Shown here: one piece after another, positions 44,493-53,925 of the stretch
How the letters are laid out: every line of letters begins with the position of its first letter
How positions within the stretch are numbered: the first letter of the stretch is position 1
DNA from: Muricomes sp049840515
GTDB lineage: Bacteria > Bacillota > Clostridia > Lachnospirales > Lachnospiraceae
Assembly (NCBI GenBank): GCA_049840515.1
Contig: JASGKW010000009.1
Location: forward strand, 744,001-808,000
Direction of reading: 5' to 3'
DNA length: 64,000 bases
Made by a program: the position numbers and the translations under genes
Notes under the pieces: generated by a model
What the model was told of the DNA's origin: nothing
Database searches by the model: none
What the model saw: the letters and a program-made list of their open reading frames with translations, nothing else

Positions 44493-45686
44493 TTATTCGT
44501 AGATTCTTGGAGTTTTGTTGTCTGATAATTTCTTCAAAACTTCAGCTGGATCTGCAAATTTTGCAAGGAAGATCATAGCTGCGATTACATATGGTTTGTA
44601 GCTAGCTTCTTTGTATAATGGATCTCTGTAACGATCGAATACAGTTGCGTCAACTTCACCTTCTTTACAGCTTACACCAGTGATGTCAGCTGGCAGGCAG
44701 TGCATGTAAAGAGCTTTTCCGTCTTTTGTTGTAGCCATTAATTCTTCTGTACAAGCCCAGTCTTTGTGCTGTGCATTCTGTGCAAGAAGTTCTTTCTCAA
44801 GAGCCTTGATTCCGTCTGTGTCGCCGTTTCCGTAAAGCTCTGTACGTTTTTCCATAGCAGCAAATGGAGCCCAGCTCTTTGGATATACGATGTCAGCATC
44901 TTTGAATGCTTCAGCCATGTTGTTTGTCTTCTTGAATGAACCGCCAGTTTTCTTAGCGTTTTCAGTAGCAACAGCCTCTACTTCTGGGAAGATTTCATAT
45001 CCTTCTGGATGAGCAAGAACAACATCCATTCCAAAACGAGTCATCAGACCAATGATTCCCTGAGGAACAGACAATGGTTTTCCATAAGAAGGAGAGTAAG
45101 CCCATGTCATAGCAAGTTTCTTGCCTTTAAGGTTTTCAACACCGCCGAACTCGTGGATGATGTGAAGCATATCAGCCATAGACTGAGTTGGGTGGTCGAT
45201 ATCGCACTGCAGGTTTACAAGGGTAGGTTTCTGCTCTAAGATACCATCTTTATTTCCCTGTGTTACAGAATCAACAACTTCGTGCATGTAAGCGTTACCT
45301 TTTCCGATGTACATATCATCACGGATACCGATTACATCAGCCATGAAAGAAATCATGTTAGCTGTTTCACGAACAGTCTCACCGTGAGCTACCTGAGATT
45401 TTCCTTCATCTAAATCCTGAACTTCAAGACCTAACAGGTTACAAGCAGAAGCGAAAGAGAAACGTGTACGAGTAGAGTTATCACGGAAAAGAGAAATTCC
45501 AAGGCCGCTCTCAAATACTTTTGTAGAGATGTTGTTTTCTCTCATGAAACGAAGTGCATCAGCAACTGTAAATACAGCTTCAAGTTCTTCGTCTGTCTTT
45601 TCCCATGTGAGGAAGAAGTCACCATTGTACATTTCTTTGAAGTTTAACGCGTTCAATTTGTCGATATAATCCTGTAAAGTTTTCAT
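44493..45686 (-). CDS. ygeW: YgeW-type knotted carbamoyltransferase
   Basis: A 397-residue member of the aspartate/ornithine carbamoyltransferase superfamily. The carbamoyl-phosphate loop (SLFRDNSTRTRFSF) lies near residue 70, and HPTQSMADMLHI and MHCLPADI are also conserved. YgeW-type enzymes are distinguished by a knotted fold and unknown or purine-derived substrates. Together with ArcC it would transfer the carbamoyl group from a ureido compound to phosphate. The start has AGGAGG. It is preceded by ygeY with a 155-base gap. Confidence 0.93.
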   Translation of the reverse strand: MKTLQDYIDKLNALNFKEMYNGDFFLTWEKTDEELEAVFTVADALRFMRENNISTKVFESGLGISLFRDNSTRTRFSFASACNLLGLEVQDLDEGKSQVAHGETVRETANMISFMADVIGIRDDMYIGKGNAYMHEVVDSVTQGNKDGILEQKPTLVNLQCDIDHPTQSMADMLHIIHEFGGVENLKGKKLAMTWAYSPSYGKPLSVPQGIIGLMTRFGMDVVLAHPEGYEIFPEVEAVATENAKKTGGSFKKTNNMAEAFKDADIVYPKSWAPFAAMEKRTELYGNGDTDGIKALEKELLAQNAQHKDWACTEELMATTKDGKALYMHCLPADITGVSCKEGEVDATVFDRYRDPLYKEASYKPYVIAAMIFLAKFADPAEVLKKLSDNKTPRIYE

Positions 45687-45797
45687 ATTAAAAAAATCCT
45701 CCTAATTTTTGATTGAGAATTATGCCAAACCCGGATGCGCTCAGGCATCTCCGGGAGTGTGGCAAAACTGTGTCATTATAGTATAGTGTCTAAAAAT

Positions 45798-45832
45798 CAT
45801 ACTTATTAAACTGTGAATGTTCAATAAAATAC
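45798..45832. repeat. Dispersed palindrome, copy 6
   Basis: CATACTTATTAAACTGTGAATGTTCAATAAAATAC, a degenerate copy between ygeY and ygeW inside the operon. Confidence 0.55.
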
Positions 45833-45841
45833 AAACATTGA

Positions 45842-47150
45842 TTATTTGCAGTACAGTGTTGGGATTGCAGCGTAAACAGCAGCACATACTACAAGGTCTT
45901 TTTCCATGTGATTTCATTTGGTGCGTGAGCCTGAGCCTCTGCTCCAGGTCCGAATCCGATACATGGAATTCCGTTTCTTCCCATGATAGATACACCGTTT
46001 GTTGAGAATGTCCATTTGTCTGTCAATGGGCGTGCTTTTCTCATTTCTTCTGTATCAGCATTTCCGATTCTTTCTTCGCCATAGAGTCCTTTGTAAGCTT
46101 CCTCTAATGTCTGTGTTACTTTGTGATCCTCCGGAATTACCCATGTTGGGAAGTAGCACTCGATTGGGTAAACAAGTCCTGTGTAAGAAGCACGGTCATA
46201 GTTGTACATAGATACTTTTACGTCATCTCCGTATTTCTTTACGTTAGGAAGGTTACGGATTTCGTCAAGGCAGCTTTCCCATGTCTCGCCTGCTGTCATA
46301 CGACGGTCAAGAGAGATAGAGCAGGAGTCAGCAACTGCACAGCGGCTTGGAGATGTAAAGAAGATTTCGGAAGTAGTAACAGTTCCTCTTCCAAGGAAAC
46401 GTGCTTCTTTCCACTGTGGATTGTATTTCTCATCCAGCATTTTTACAAGTCCTTTTACTTCTGTGCCGTCTTCAGCATCATTTTCGTTCAGTGAACGGAT
46501 GTCCTGAAGAATGTCAGCCATTTTATGGATAGCGTTGTCACCACGTTCTGGAGCAGAACCATGGCAGGAAACTCCTCTTACGTCTACACGGATTTCCATA
46601 CGTCCGCGCTGTCCACGGTAGATACCACCGTCTGTAGGCTCTGTAGATACTACGAATTCAGGGCGAACCTTTCCTTCGTTGATGATGTACTGCCAGCACA
46701 GACCGTCACAGTCTTCTTCCTGTACAGTTCCAGTTACGAGAACAGTGTATTTGTCGCTTAACAGTCCAAGATCTTTCATGATTCTTGCACCATATACTGC
46801 AGAAACGATACCGCCGCACTGGTCAGAAACACCACGTCCACCGATTTCTTCGTCATTTTCATAACCTTCGTATGGATCGAATGTCCAGTTCTCAATGTTT
46901 CCGATACCTACAGTATCAATGTGAGCGTCAATCCGATAATTTTCTCGCCTGTACCCATGTAGCCGAGAACGTTACCCTGTGGGTCAATTACTACCTTATC
47001 AAATTCGAGCTTTCTCATTTCCTCTGCAATACGTTCGATATGAGCTTTCTCATCACAGCTTTCGCCTGGGTTCTTTACGATTTCTCTCAAGAACTTTGTC
47101 ATGTCAGCCTGGTAACCTTGTGCAGCTTCTTTGATTTTGTTAAAATCCAT
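45842..47150 (-). CDS. ygeY: YgeY-type M20-family metallohydrolase, two frameshifts
   Basis: M20-type zinc hydrolase, about 436 residues when repaired. The N-terminal frame (MDFNKIKEAAQG to GEKIIGL) breaks near 46931, where one G restores LDAHIDTVGIGN, the first zinc motif. The central frame carries EEDCDGLCW, STEPTDGGIYRGQRG and the GVSCHGSAPERGDNA dimerisation segment. A second break near 45899, in a run of A, is repaired by one A and restores KDLVVCAAVYAA. The family is annotated as YgeY/selenium metabolism hydrolase, and in the purine pathway probably cleaves a ureido or amide intermediate. Both lesions look like homopolymer or doublet undercalls. Confidence 0.9.
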
Positions 47151-47233
47151 TTTTCATACACTCCTTCTTGTTAAATTGGGTTTAAAGTTTACTGTTGCAT
47201 TAATATAGAACATAATGCATTTATCTCGATTGC

Positions 47234-48440
47234 CTATCGGTCGTTTCCGCCCCAGACAATAGATTCGTATCTATCAGGTCTGTGTCACCCTCTGTAGAGA
47301 AGAGCAGTACTTTGGAATTCTCATCCAGTCCAAGATGCTCTCTTAATTCTTTGTATTCATCCATGCACATAATGCAAGCTAATGTACCGAAAGGTGCTGC
47401 ACCTGATTCGCCAGATGTAACAGCCGGATCACCTTTAATAGGTGCTGCCAGCATACGCATTCCTTTTGCAGCTACCCAGTCTGGTGTAGCGATAAATGTA
47501 TCTACGTGATTCTTTAAGATATCCCAGGAAATAGTGTTTGGCTCTCCACATGCAAGACCTGCCATAATTGTAACCATATCACCATCTACAATCTGAATAC
47601 TTCCATCACCTAAAGCAGCTCCTTTGTAGAGACAAGCAGCAGCTTCAGCTTCTACAACGATAACTTTCGGCGGGTTTTCAGGATAACGGTTTGCAAAATA
47701 TCCCTGAAACAGCTCCGGCAAGAGAACCTACTCCAGCCTGAATAAATACATGTGTAGGTCTGTCACAGCCTGCTTCCTGCAGCTGAGAATTTGCTTCCAT
47801 AGCCATTGTTCCATATCCCTGCATAATCCATGCTGGAATTTCTTCGTAACCATCCCATGCAGTATCCTGCACCATGATTCCGTTTTCTGTCTTGTTAGCC
47901 ATGTCATTAGCCATACGTACACATTCGTCATAGTTATATTCTTCGATTGTTGCCTGTGCACCCTCTGCTAAAATGTTGTTCAGACGAGTCTGGGTTGTAC
48001 CCTTAGGCATAAGTACTACAGATTTCTGTCCCAGCTTGTTAGCCGCCCATGCAACACCACGGCCGTGGTTACCGTCTGTAGCTGTGAAGAAAGTTGCCTG
48101 TCCAAATTCTTTTCTTAATTCATCGGAAGTCAGCACATTGTAGGGCACCTCAGAAACGTCTTTGCCCAGCTTGCTGAGCGATGTAACGTCCCATTGCAAA
48201 AGAACCACCCAGTACTTTGAATGCGTTCAGTCCGAATCTGTAGGACTCATCCTTTATATATACCTCTTTTAATCCAAGCTTGTCTGCCATTTTTTCCAGC
48301 TTAACAAGTGGGGTAACGCTGTACTGAGGAAAGCTCTCGTGAAAAGCTTTTGCTTTTTCTACCTCAGTAAGTGCCATAACTTTCAGTTGCGCATCGTCTG
48401 TTTTGGGCATGTGGTTCACGGCCCATTTGATTGTTTCCAT
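47234..48440 (-). CDS. ygeX: 2,3-diaminopropionate ammonia-lyase YgeX, three frameshifts
   Basis: PLP-dependent lyase converting 2,3-diaminopropionate to pyruvate and two ammonia; repaired length about 400 residues. The PLP lysine lies in RFGLNAFKVLGGSFA near residue 75, ATDGNHGRGVAWAA follows, and QAGVGSLAGAV and SGESGAAPFG come later. Three frame breaks occur: near 48178 (one extra base before LGKDVSEVP), near 47712 (one extra base before QGYFANRYPENPP) and near 47280 (one missing C before DRYESIVWGGNDR). All segments are otherwise conserved, so these are probably sequencing errors. It is second in the operon after the regulator. Confidence 0.91.
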
Positions 48441-48478
48441 GTGTGAAAAACCTCCTTTTGTTATTTTTTTGAAGTGTT

Positions 48479-49126
48479 TTACTTACCTGCGTCCATGTAA
48501 CTATAAAGTGTGAATTTTGAAATTCCTAAAAGTGAAGCAATTTTGTCTCCGGATTTAGTAATCAGGAAAGCACCCGCATCATTCAGGTATTGTACTACCA
48601 TAACCTTATCATCCTTATTCATTAGAGCGACAGGCTTGCCCACAAGCGCCAAAGACTGTTCAATTAAAGTATCCAAAAGCTCACTCACATTGTGGGTGAT
48701 TTTTTGGGGCTGTTTGCTCTGGGCTTCTGATTCTTTTTCTGGTTCTGTGCTGATTAATGACTGGATAGCAGTCTCAATGGTGAGTAGTCCTGTGATATCA
48801 TAATTTAGGGAGAAAATGTAAGCAATGTGGTCGTTGTCATCCCGGATGTACATTGTGCTGGACTTCAGAATCCGGCCGTCCTCTGTTTTTGTAAGATATG
48901 ACAGGCGGTCACGAATTTGTGAAGGCTTCTTGCTCAATGTCTCCAAAACTACGCTGGAGGGTCCATCGCCGAGCTTTCTATTGGTAATGTGACCATTCTC
49001 AATATAGACGATAGAGTTGTCCAATTCCTTTTTGGTAAGATCGTGGATGACAATTTCACATGAGCTTCCAAACTGCATGGCCAGGCCCTGTGCAAGTTGT
49101 TTTAGTAAATCCAGTTTTTGGCTCAA
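48479..49126 (-). CDS. YheO/DauR-type transcriptional regulator
   Basis: A 215-residue regulator. The N-terminal PAS-like YheO domain (MQFGSSCEIVIHDLTKKE, SSTMYIRDDNDHIAYIFSLNYD) occupies residues 1-110, and a C-terminal HTH (GAFLITKSGDKIASLLGISKFTLYSYMD) ends it. The length is normal for the family. It is the first gene of the leftward ygeX operon and divergent from ssnA, so it is the best candidate regulator of purine or diaminopropionate use. Its ligand is unknown. Confidence 0.83.
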   Translation of the reverse strand: MSQKLDLLKQLAQGLAMQFGSSCEIVIHDLTKKELDNSIVYIENGHITNRKLGDGPSSVVLETLSKKPSQIRDRLSYLTKTEDGRILKSSTMYIRDDNDHIAYIFSLNYDITGLLTIETAIQSLISTEPEKESEAQSKQPQKITHNVSELLDTLIEQSLALVGKPVALMNKDDKVMVVQYLNDAGAFLITKSGDKIASLLGISKFTLYSYMDAGK

Positions 49127-49294
49127 GTTATCGCTCCTTTCACATGTGAATCCAGGAAATTATTTTCCCGAAAACTCTTTGCTTCTAAAACCATAATAGC
49201 ATAAAATAAAATTAAATCAATACCTTTTTCTAAAAAATTTTTAGGCAACCTAAATCTTTTTAAGAATTTGTATTGCATTTCTACTCTTTTGATG

Positions 49295-49314
49295 ATATCC
49301 TATATATAAGATAT
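49295..49314. promoter_or_regulatory. Candidate operator between the regulator gene and ssnA
   Basis: ATATCCTATATATAAGATAT, a near-perfect 20-base palindrome 42 bases before the ssnA start and on the far side of the YheO-type regulator's start. Operator function is inferred from symmetry and position. Confidence 0.45.
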
Positions 49315-49355
49315 ATAGAAAAACAATAATTTTTAAAGAAAAGGAGATGAAAAGT

Positions 49356-50687
49356 ATGCTGATTTTAGGAAATGGCAGGATGATAACAAGGGACGCGAAG
49401 AATCCTTATATGGATAATGGTGCCGTGGCCATTGAGGGTACAACAATCAAGAAAGTGGGTACTCTGGAGGAGGTCAAAGCAGCTTATCCTGACGCAGAGT
49501 TTATCGATGCAAAGGGGAAGGTGATTATGCCTGCATTTATTAATTCGCATGAGCACATTTACAGTTCTTTTGCGAGGGGCCTCTCTATCAACGGATATAA
49601 TCCAAATGGCTTTTTGGATATATTAGATGGCCTGTGGTGGACAATCGACAGAAACCTTACATTGCAGGATACCTATTTGAGTGCTATGGCAACATATATT
49701 GACAGCATCAAATGTGGTGTAACAACAACTTTTGACCACCATGCAAGTTTTGGCTCTATCCGAGATTCTCTGTTCCATATAGAGAAAGCGGCAAAAGAGA
49801 CAGGTGTTCGTTCCTGTCTGTGTTATGAGATTTCTGACAGAGACGGAAAAGAAAAAGCAAGAGATTCTGTAATGGAAAATGCAGAATTCATCCGCCATGC
49901 ATTAAAAGATGACAGTGACATGATTGCGGGTATGATGGGTATGCACGCTCAATTCACTATTTCTGATGAGACAATGGAACTTGCAGCAGCGAATAAACCG
50001 GAAGGTGTTGGATATCATATTCATGTTGCAGAAGGAATTGAGGATCTGCACCACTGCCTGAAGCATTATGGCAAGCGTATTGTGGACAGACTTATGGACT
50101 GGAACATACTTGGAGAAAAGACTCTTCTTGTTCACTGTATTTATGTTAACGGACATGAGATGGATTTGATTAAAGAGACCAATACTATGGTAACACACAA
50201 TCCAGAGTCCAACATGGGCAATGCCTGCGGATGCCCTCCGATGATGGAACTGGTACACAGAGGAATACTGACAGGACTTGGAACAGATGGTTATACCCAC
50301 GACATGACAGAGTCTTACAAAGTGGCGAATGTTTTACACAAACATCACTTGTGTGACCCGACAACAGCATGGGTAGAAGTTCCTCAGATGTTGTTTGAAA
50401 ACAATGCAAAGATTGCAAACCGTTACTTTAAGAAAGAATTAGGCGTTCTCAAAGAAGGCGCAGCAGCAGATGTTATTATAGTAGATTATAATCCTCTTAC
50501 ACCAATGAATGAAAACAACTGTAATGGACATATTTTATTTGGTATAAATGGTGGACATGTAGTAACAACAGTAGGAAACGGAAAAGTTCTGATGAAAGAC
50601 CGTGTACTGCAGCATATTGATGAAGCGAAAGTAATGGCAGACTGCAGACAGGCAGCGGCAGAATTAGCAAACAGAATCAACGCATAA
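49356..50687 (+). CDS. ssnA: SsnA-type aminohydrolase
   Basis: A 443-residue cyclic amidohydrolase. The metal site MPAFINSHEHIYSSFARG lies near residue 60, with the TTTFDHHASFGS, GYHIHVAEG, LLVHCIYVNG, VTHNPESNMGN and LGTDGYTHDM segments conserved. SsnA occurs with YgfK and YgeX in the purine-degrading gene set and is thought to open or deaminate a purine-derived ring; the exact substrate is not settled here. The ATG at 49356 is preferred over 49347 because AAGGAG is then 9 bases away. Confidence 0.92.
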   Translation: MLILGNGRMITRDAKNPYMDNGAVAIEGTTIKKVGTLEEVKAAYPDAEFIDAKGKVIMPAFINSHEHIYSSFARGLSINGYNPNGFLDILDGLWWTIDRNLTLQDTYLSAMATYIDSIKCGVTTTFDHHASFGSIRDSLFHIEKAAKETGVRSCLCYEISDRDGKEKARDSVMENAEFIRHALKDDSDMIAGMMGMHAQFTISDETMELAAANKPEGVGYHIHVAEGIEDLHHCLKHYGKRIVDRLMDWNILGEKTLLVHCIYVNGHEMDLIKETNTMVTHNPESNMGNACGCPPMMELVHRGILTGLGTDGYTHDMTESYKVANVLHKHHLCDPTTAWVEVPQMLFENNAKIANRYFKKELGVLKEGAAADVIIVDYNPLTPMNENNCNGHILFGINGGHVVTTVGNGKVLMKDRVLQHIDEAKVMADCRQAAAELANRINA

Positions 50688-50703
50688 TAACAGCGAAAGG
50701 TGT

Positions 50704-50730
50704 CGAAAGGGACTGTCCCCTTTGCACACC
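50704..50730. repeat. GGGACTGTCCCC-type palindromic repeat
   Basis: GAAAGGGACTGTCCCCTTTG between ssnA and ygfK; same family as copies at 5216-5275 and 10286. Confidence 0.65.
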
Positions 50731-50770
50731 ATTTTCAGAATATTTAGATAATTTTAGGAGGTTCACACAG

Positions 50771-53764
50771 ATGAGTGATATTATGACCCCGATTTCTTTT
50801 GGGCAGTTAGTAGATTGGATTGTTACAGAGCATGAGAAGCATGGTACAATATTTGGAGAGCACCGTGCATATCGCGCAGACGAGAAGTTTAACCGTACTA
50901 TTTTTGGAAGAAACCTGGAGACTCCGGTAGGACCGGCAGCAGGCCCTCATACTCAGCTTACTCAGAATATTGTGGCTGCATATTATACAGGAAGCCGCTT
51001 TTTTGAGCTGAAGACTGTTCAGATTATGGACGGAGCGGAGCTTGCAGCATGTGTAAATAAACCATGTATCAAAGCAGAAGATGAGTGTTACAACTGTGAG
51101 TGGTCTACAGAGCTTTATGTTCCTGAGGCTATGGAAGAGTACATCAAGGCATGGCTTCTCCTGAAAGTTATGGCAAAAGAATATGATTTGGGAAGCATGG
51201 ACGGATTCCAGTTTAATATCAGTGTTGGATATGACCTTGCAGGAATCAAGTCTGAGAAGATTGATAACTTCCTGAACACAATGAAGGATGCAAAAAATTC
51301 AGAAGTATTCCAGTCCTGCAAGCAGTACCTCTTGGACAATGTGGATAAATTCAAGAAAGTAACAAAAGAAGACATTGAAGGAATCCAGTCTGAGATTTGT
51401 AATTCTGTAACAATTTCCACTCTCCACGGATGTCCTCCGCAAGAGATTGAGAAAATCGCTATGTACCTGATTACAGAGAAAGGTTTCCACACCTTCATTA
51501 AATGCAATCCTACCTTATTAGGATATGAATTTGCCAGAAAGACCATGGATGATATGGGATATGATTATATTGCATTTGGCGACTTCCACTTTAAGGATGA
51601 TTTACAGTATGAAGATGCAGTACCTATGCTCACTCGTCTTATGAAGGTATGTGAGGAGAGAAATCTGGAATTTGGTGTGAAGATTACAAATACATTCCCG
51701 GTAGATGTGAAGCAGAATGAGCTTCCAAGCGAAGAAATGTATATGTCAGGAAAGTCACTTTATCCTCTTTCTATTTCACTGGCTGCTAAACTGGCGAAAG
51801 AATTTGACGGAAAACTTCGCATTTCTTACTCAGGTGGAGCAGAGTACTTCAATATTAAAGGTGTTGTTGAGGCTGGTATCTGGCCTGTAACAGTGGCAAC
51901 TACTTTGTTGAAGCCAGGCGGATATGAGAGAATGATACAGATAGCAGAAGCTGTAGAAACAGAAAATGCTGTATTTGAAGGTGTCAGCGTGGAAGGTTCA
52001 CAGGCATTGGCAGATGAAGCAAAAGTAAGCTCTCAGCACGTGAAAGCAATTAAACCACTTCCAACCCGCAAGATTGGTAAGCAAGTTCCCCTTGTATCCT
52101 GCTATACAGCACCATGTAAACATGGCTGCCCAATCAACCAGGATATTCCGGAATATTTGCAGCTTGTAAGCGAAGGCAAATATGAGGAAGCTATGGAAGT
52201 AATTACAGATAAGAACCCATTGCCATTTATCACAGGTACAATCTGTGCGCACAACTGTATGACAAAATGTACCCGTAACTTCTACGAGGAGCCGGTACAT
52301 ATCCGTAACATGAAGCTGGTAGCAGCACAGAACGGTTATGATGCATGGATTAAGAAAGTAGTTCCGGCTGCTGTAACAAAGACAGGAAAGGTTGCAGTTG
52401 TAGGCGGTGGTCCTGCAGGTATGGCAGCATCTTACTTCTTAAGAAGAGCAGGAATGGAAGTCACTTTATTTGAGAAGACCGGTGCTTTGGGCGGTGTGCC
52501 TCGCAACGTTATTTCTGGATTCAGAATGACAAAAGAGGACATTGACAGAGATGAAGCAATTGTAAAAGCTGTAGGCGTAGACATTCAGTTTAATACAGAA
52601 GTTAAGAGCGTACAGGAACTCAAAGATAAAGGCTATACACATGTAATTCTTGCAATCGGTGCACCAGAACCAGGTGTATTGAAACTGGAAGAAGGCGAAA
52701 CTTTAAATGCCATTGAATTCCTTGCACAGTTCAAAGAGACAAACGGAAACTTGAACGTTGGAAAGCATGTTGTTGTCATCGGTGGCGGAAATACTGCAAT
52801 GGATGCTGCAAGAGCTGCAAAACTTACAAACGGCGTGGAGACATCTTCTCTTGTTTACAGAAGAACAAAACGTTTCATGCCAGCTGATGAGGAAGAATTA
52901 ATCATGGCGCTTGAGGACGGTGTGGAATTCAAAGAATTACTTTCACCTGTAAAACTGTCAAACGGTGTTCTCACATGTAAAGTTATGCAGTTAGGAGATT
53001 ACGATTCATCTGGAAGAAGAGGAATTGTAGAGACTGAAGAAATCCGTGAAGTGCCTGCAGATACTGTTATTGTAGCAGTAGGTGAAGGCGTTGCGACTAA
53101 GTTCTATCAGGAAAATGGTATCAATGTAAATGAACGTGGAAAAGCTATGGTAAATGCAGACACATGCGAGACAAGCCAGGCTGGCGTCTTTGTTGTAGGA
53201 GATGGTCTCGGCGGACCGGCTACAATTGTAGAAGGTATCCGTGACGGAAAGATGGCAGCGGAAGCTATCATCGGAGAAGTTCTTTCCACAGATTACCACT
53301 TCCAGGCTGATGATACTCAGGTTTATAACAGAGAAGGTATCTTAGAGCTGACAGAAGAAGGAAAAGTTGAAGCAGAGCGCTGCCTTTCCTGCTCAAGCAT
53401 TTGTGAGAACTGTATGGAAGTATGTCCGAACAGAGCAAACGTATCTATCAAGGTTCCAGGCTTAACTCAGACTCAGATTATCCACGTAGATTACATGTGC
53501 AACGAGTGCGGTAACTGCGAGAGCTTCTGCCCATATAACAGTGCTCCATACAAAGACAAGTTTACACTGTTCGCTGGAGTAAAAGATATGGAAGACAGCA
53601 CAAATGAAGGATTTGCAGTTCTGGATGCAGAGAAAGTAGTATGCCAGGTAAGATATCTTGGAGATACTTTCACATGGACAAAGGGTGAGGAGACAAAATT
53701 CCCAGAGCCACTGCAGAAAATGATTGAAACAGTAATCACAGATTACCCATTTTTCTTAGTATAA
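50771..53764 (+). CDS. ygfK: YgfK-type flavin/iron-sulfur oxidoreductase
   Basis: A 997-residue multidomain oxidoreductase, annotated in the family as putative selenate reductase subunit. A dihydroorotate-dehydrogenase-like TIM barrel fills residues 1 to about 430 (ETPVGPAAGPHTQL, TISTLHGCPPQEIE, KITNTFPVDV). A GltD-like FAD/NADPH module follows (CKHGCPINQDIPEY, VAVVGGGPAGMAASYFLRR, HVVVIGGGNTAMDAARAAK). Two C-terminal [4Fe-4S] clusters end it (CENCMEVCPNRAN, CNECGNCESFCP). In the purine gene set it probably reduces a purine or its ring-opened product. It lies downstream of ssnA on the same strand. Confidence 0.93.
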   Translation: MSDIMTPISFGQLVDWIVTEHEKHGTIFGEHRAYRADEKFNRTIFGRNLETPVGPAAGPHTQLTQNIVAAYYTGSRFFELKTVQIMDGAELAACVNKPCIKAEDECYNCEWSTELYVPEAMEEYIKAWLLLKVMAKEYDLGSMDGFQFNISVGYDLAGIKSEKIDNFLNTMKDAKNSEVFQSCKQYLLDNVDKFKKVTKEDIEGIQSEICNSVTISTLHGCPPQEIEKIAMYLITEKGFHTFIKCNPTLLGYEFARKTMDDMGYDYIAFGDFHFKDDLQYEDAVPMLTRLMKVCEERNLEFGVKITNTFPVDVKQNELPSEEMYMSGKSLYPLSISLAAKLAKEFDGKLRISYSGGAEYFNIKGVVEAGIWPVTVATTLLKPGGYERMIQIAEAVETENAVFEGVSVEGSQALADEAKVSSQHVKAIKPLPTRKIGKQVPLVSCYTAPCKHGCPINQDIPEYLQLVSEGKYEEAMEVITDKNPLPFITGTICAHNCMTKCTRNFYEEPVHIRNMKLVAAQNGYDAWIKKVVPAAVTKTGKVAVVGGGPAGMAASYFLRRAGMEVTLFEKTGALGGVPRNVISGFRMTKEDIDRDEAIVKAVGVDIQFNTEVKSVQELKDKGYTHVILAIGAPEPGVLKLEEGETLNAIEFLAQFKETNGNLNVGKHVVVIGGGNTAMDAARAAKLTNGVETSSLVYRRTKRFMPADEEELIMALEDGVEFKELLSPVKLSNGVLTCKVMQLGDYDSSGRRGIVETEEIREVPADTVIVAVGEGVATKFYQENGINVNERGKAMVNADTCETSQAGVFVVGDGLGGPATIVEGIRDGKMAAEAIIGEVLSTDYHFQADDTQVYNREGILELTEEGKVEAERCLSCSSICENCMEVCPNRANVSIKVPGLTQTQIIHVDYMCNECGNCESFCPYNSAPYKDKFTLFAGVKDMEDSTNEGFAVLDAEKVVCQVRYLGDTFTWTKGEETKFPEPLQKMIETVITDYPFFLV

Positions 53765-53784
53765 GAAACCTAAAGTAATATTTC

Positions 53785-53820
53785 CGCTCCCCCAGCTTTA
53801 GGGGGAGCGGTATTTGTATA
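53785..53820 (+). terminator. Terminator after ygfK
   Basis: CCGCTCCCCC, a 7-base loop, GGGGGAGCGG, then TATTTG. Ten GC-rich pairs. Confidence 0.85.
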
Positions 53821-53831
53821 GAACATAACAA

Positions 53832-53899
53832 TTTCCGATTATGCATGAATGCAGATAAGAGCTCTTCTGTAAGCTTTCATTTACATACATAATCGGAAA
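53832..53899. promoter_or_regulatory. Long inverted repeat upstream of yqeC
   Basis: TTTCCGATTATGCATGAATG (53832-53851) is nearly complementary to 53878-53899, enclosing 26 bases with AGAGCTCT at the centre. No T run follows, so it is not a plain terminator. A leader structure or operator is possible. Confidence 0.5.
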
Positions 53900-53925
53900 C
53901 TTTATATGAAAAGAGGATGCAGCTT

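Noticed and set aside
32406..53764. Island as a recently acquired mobile element
   Set aside because: No integrase, tRNA-adjacent attachment repeats or flanking IS are seen at its borders; the only IS is 9 kb away.
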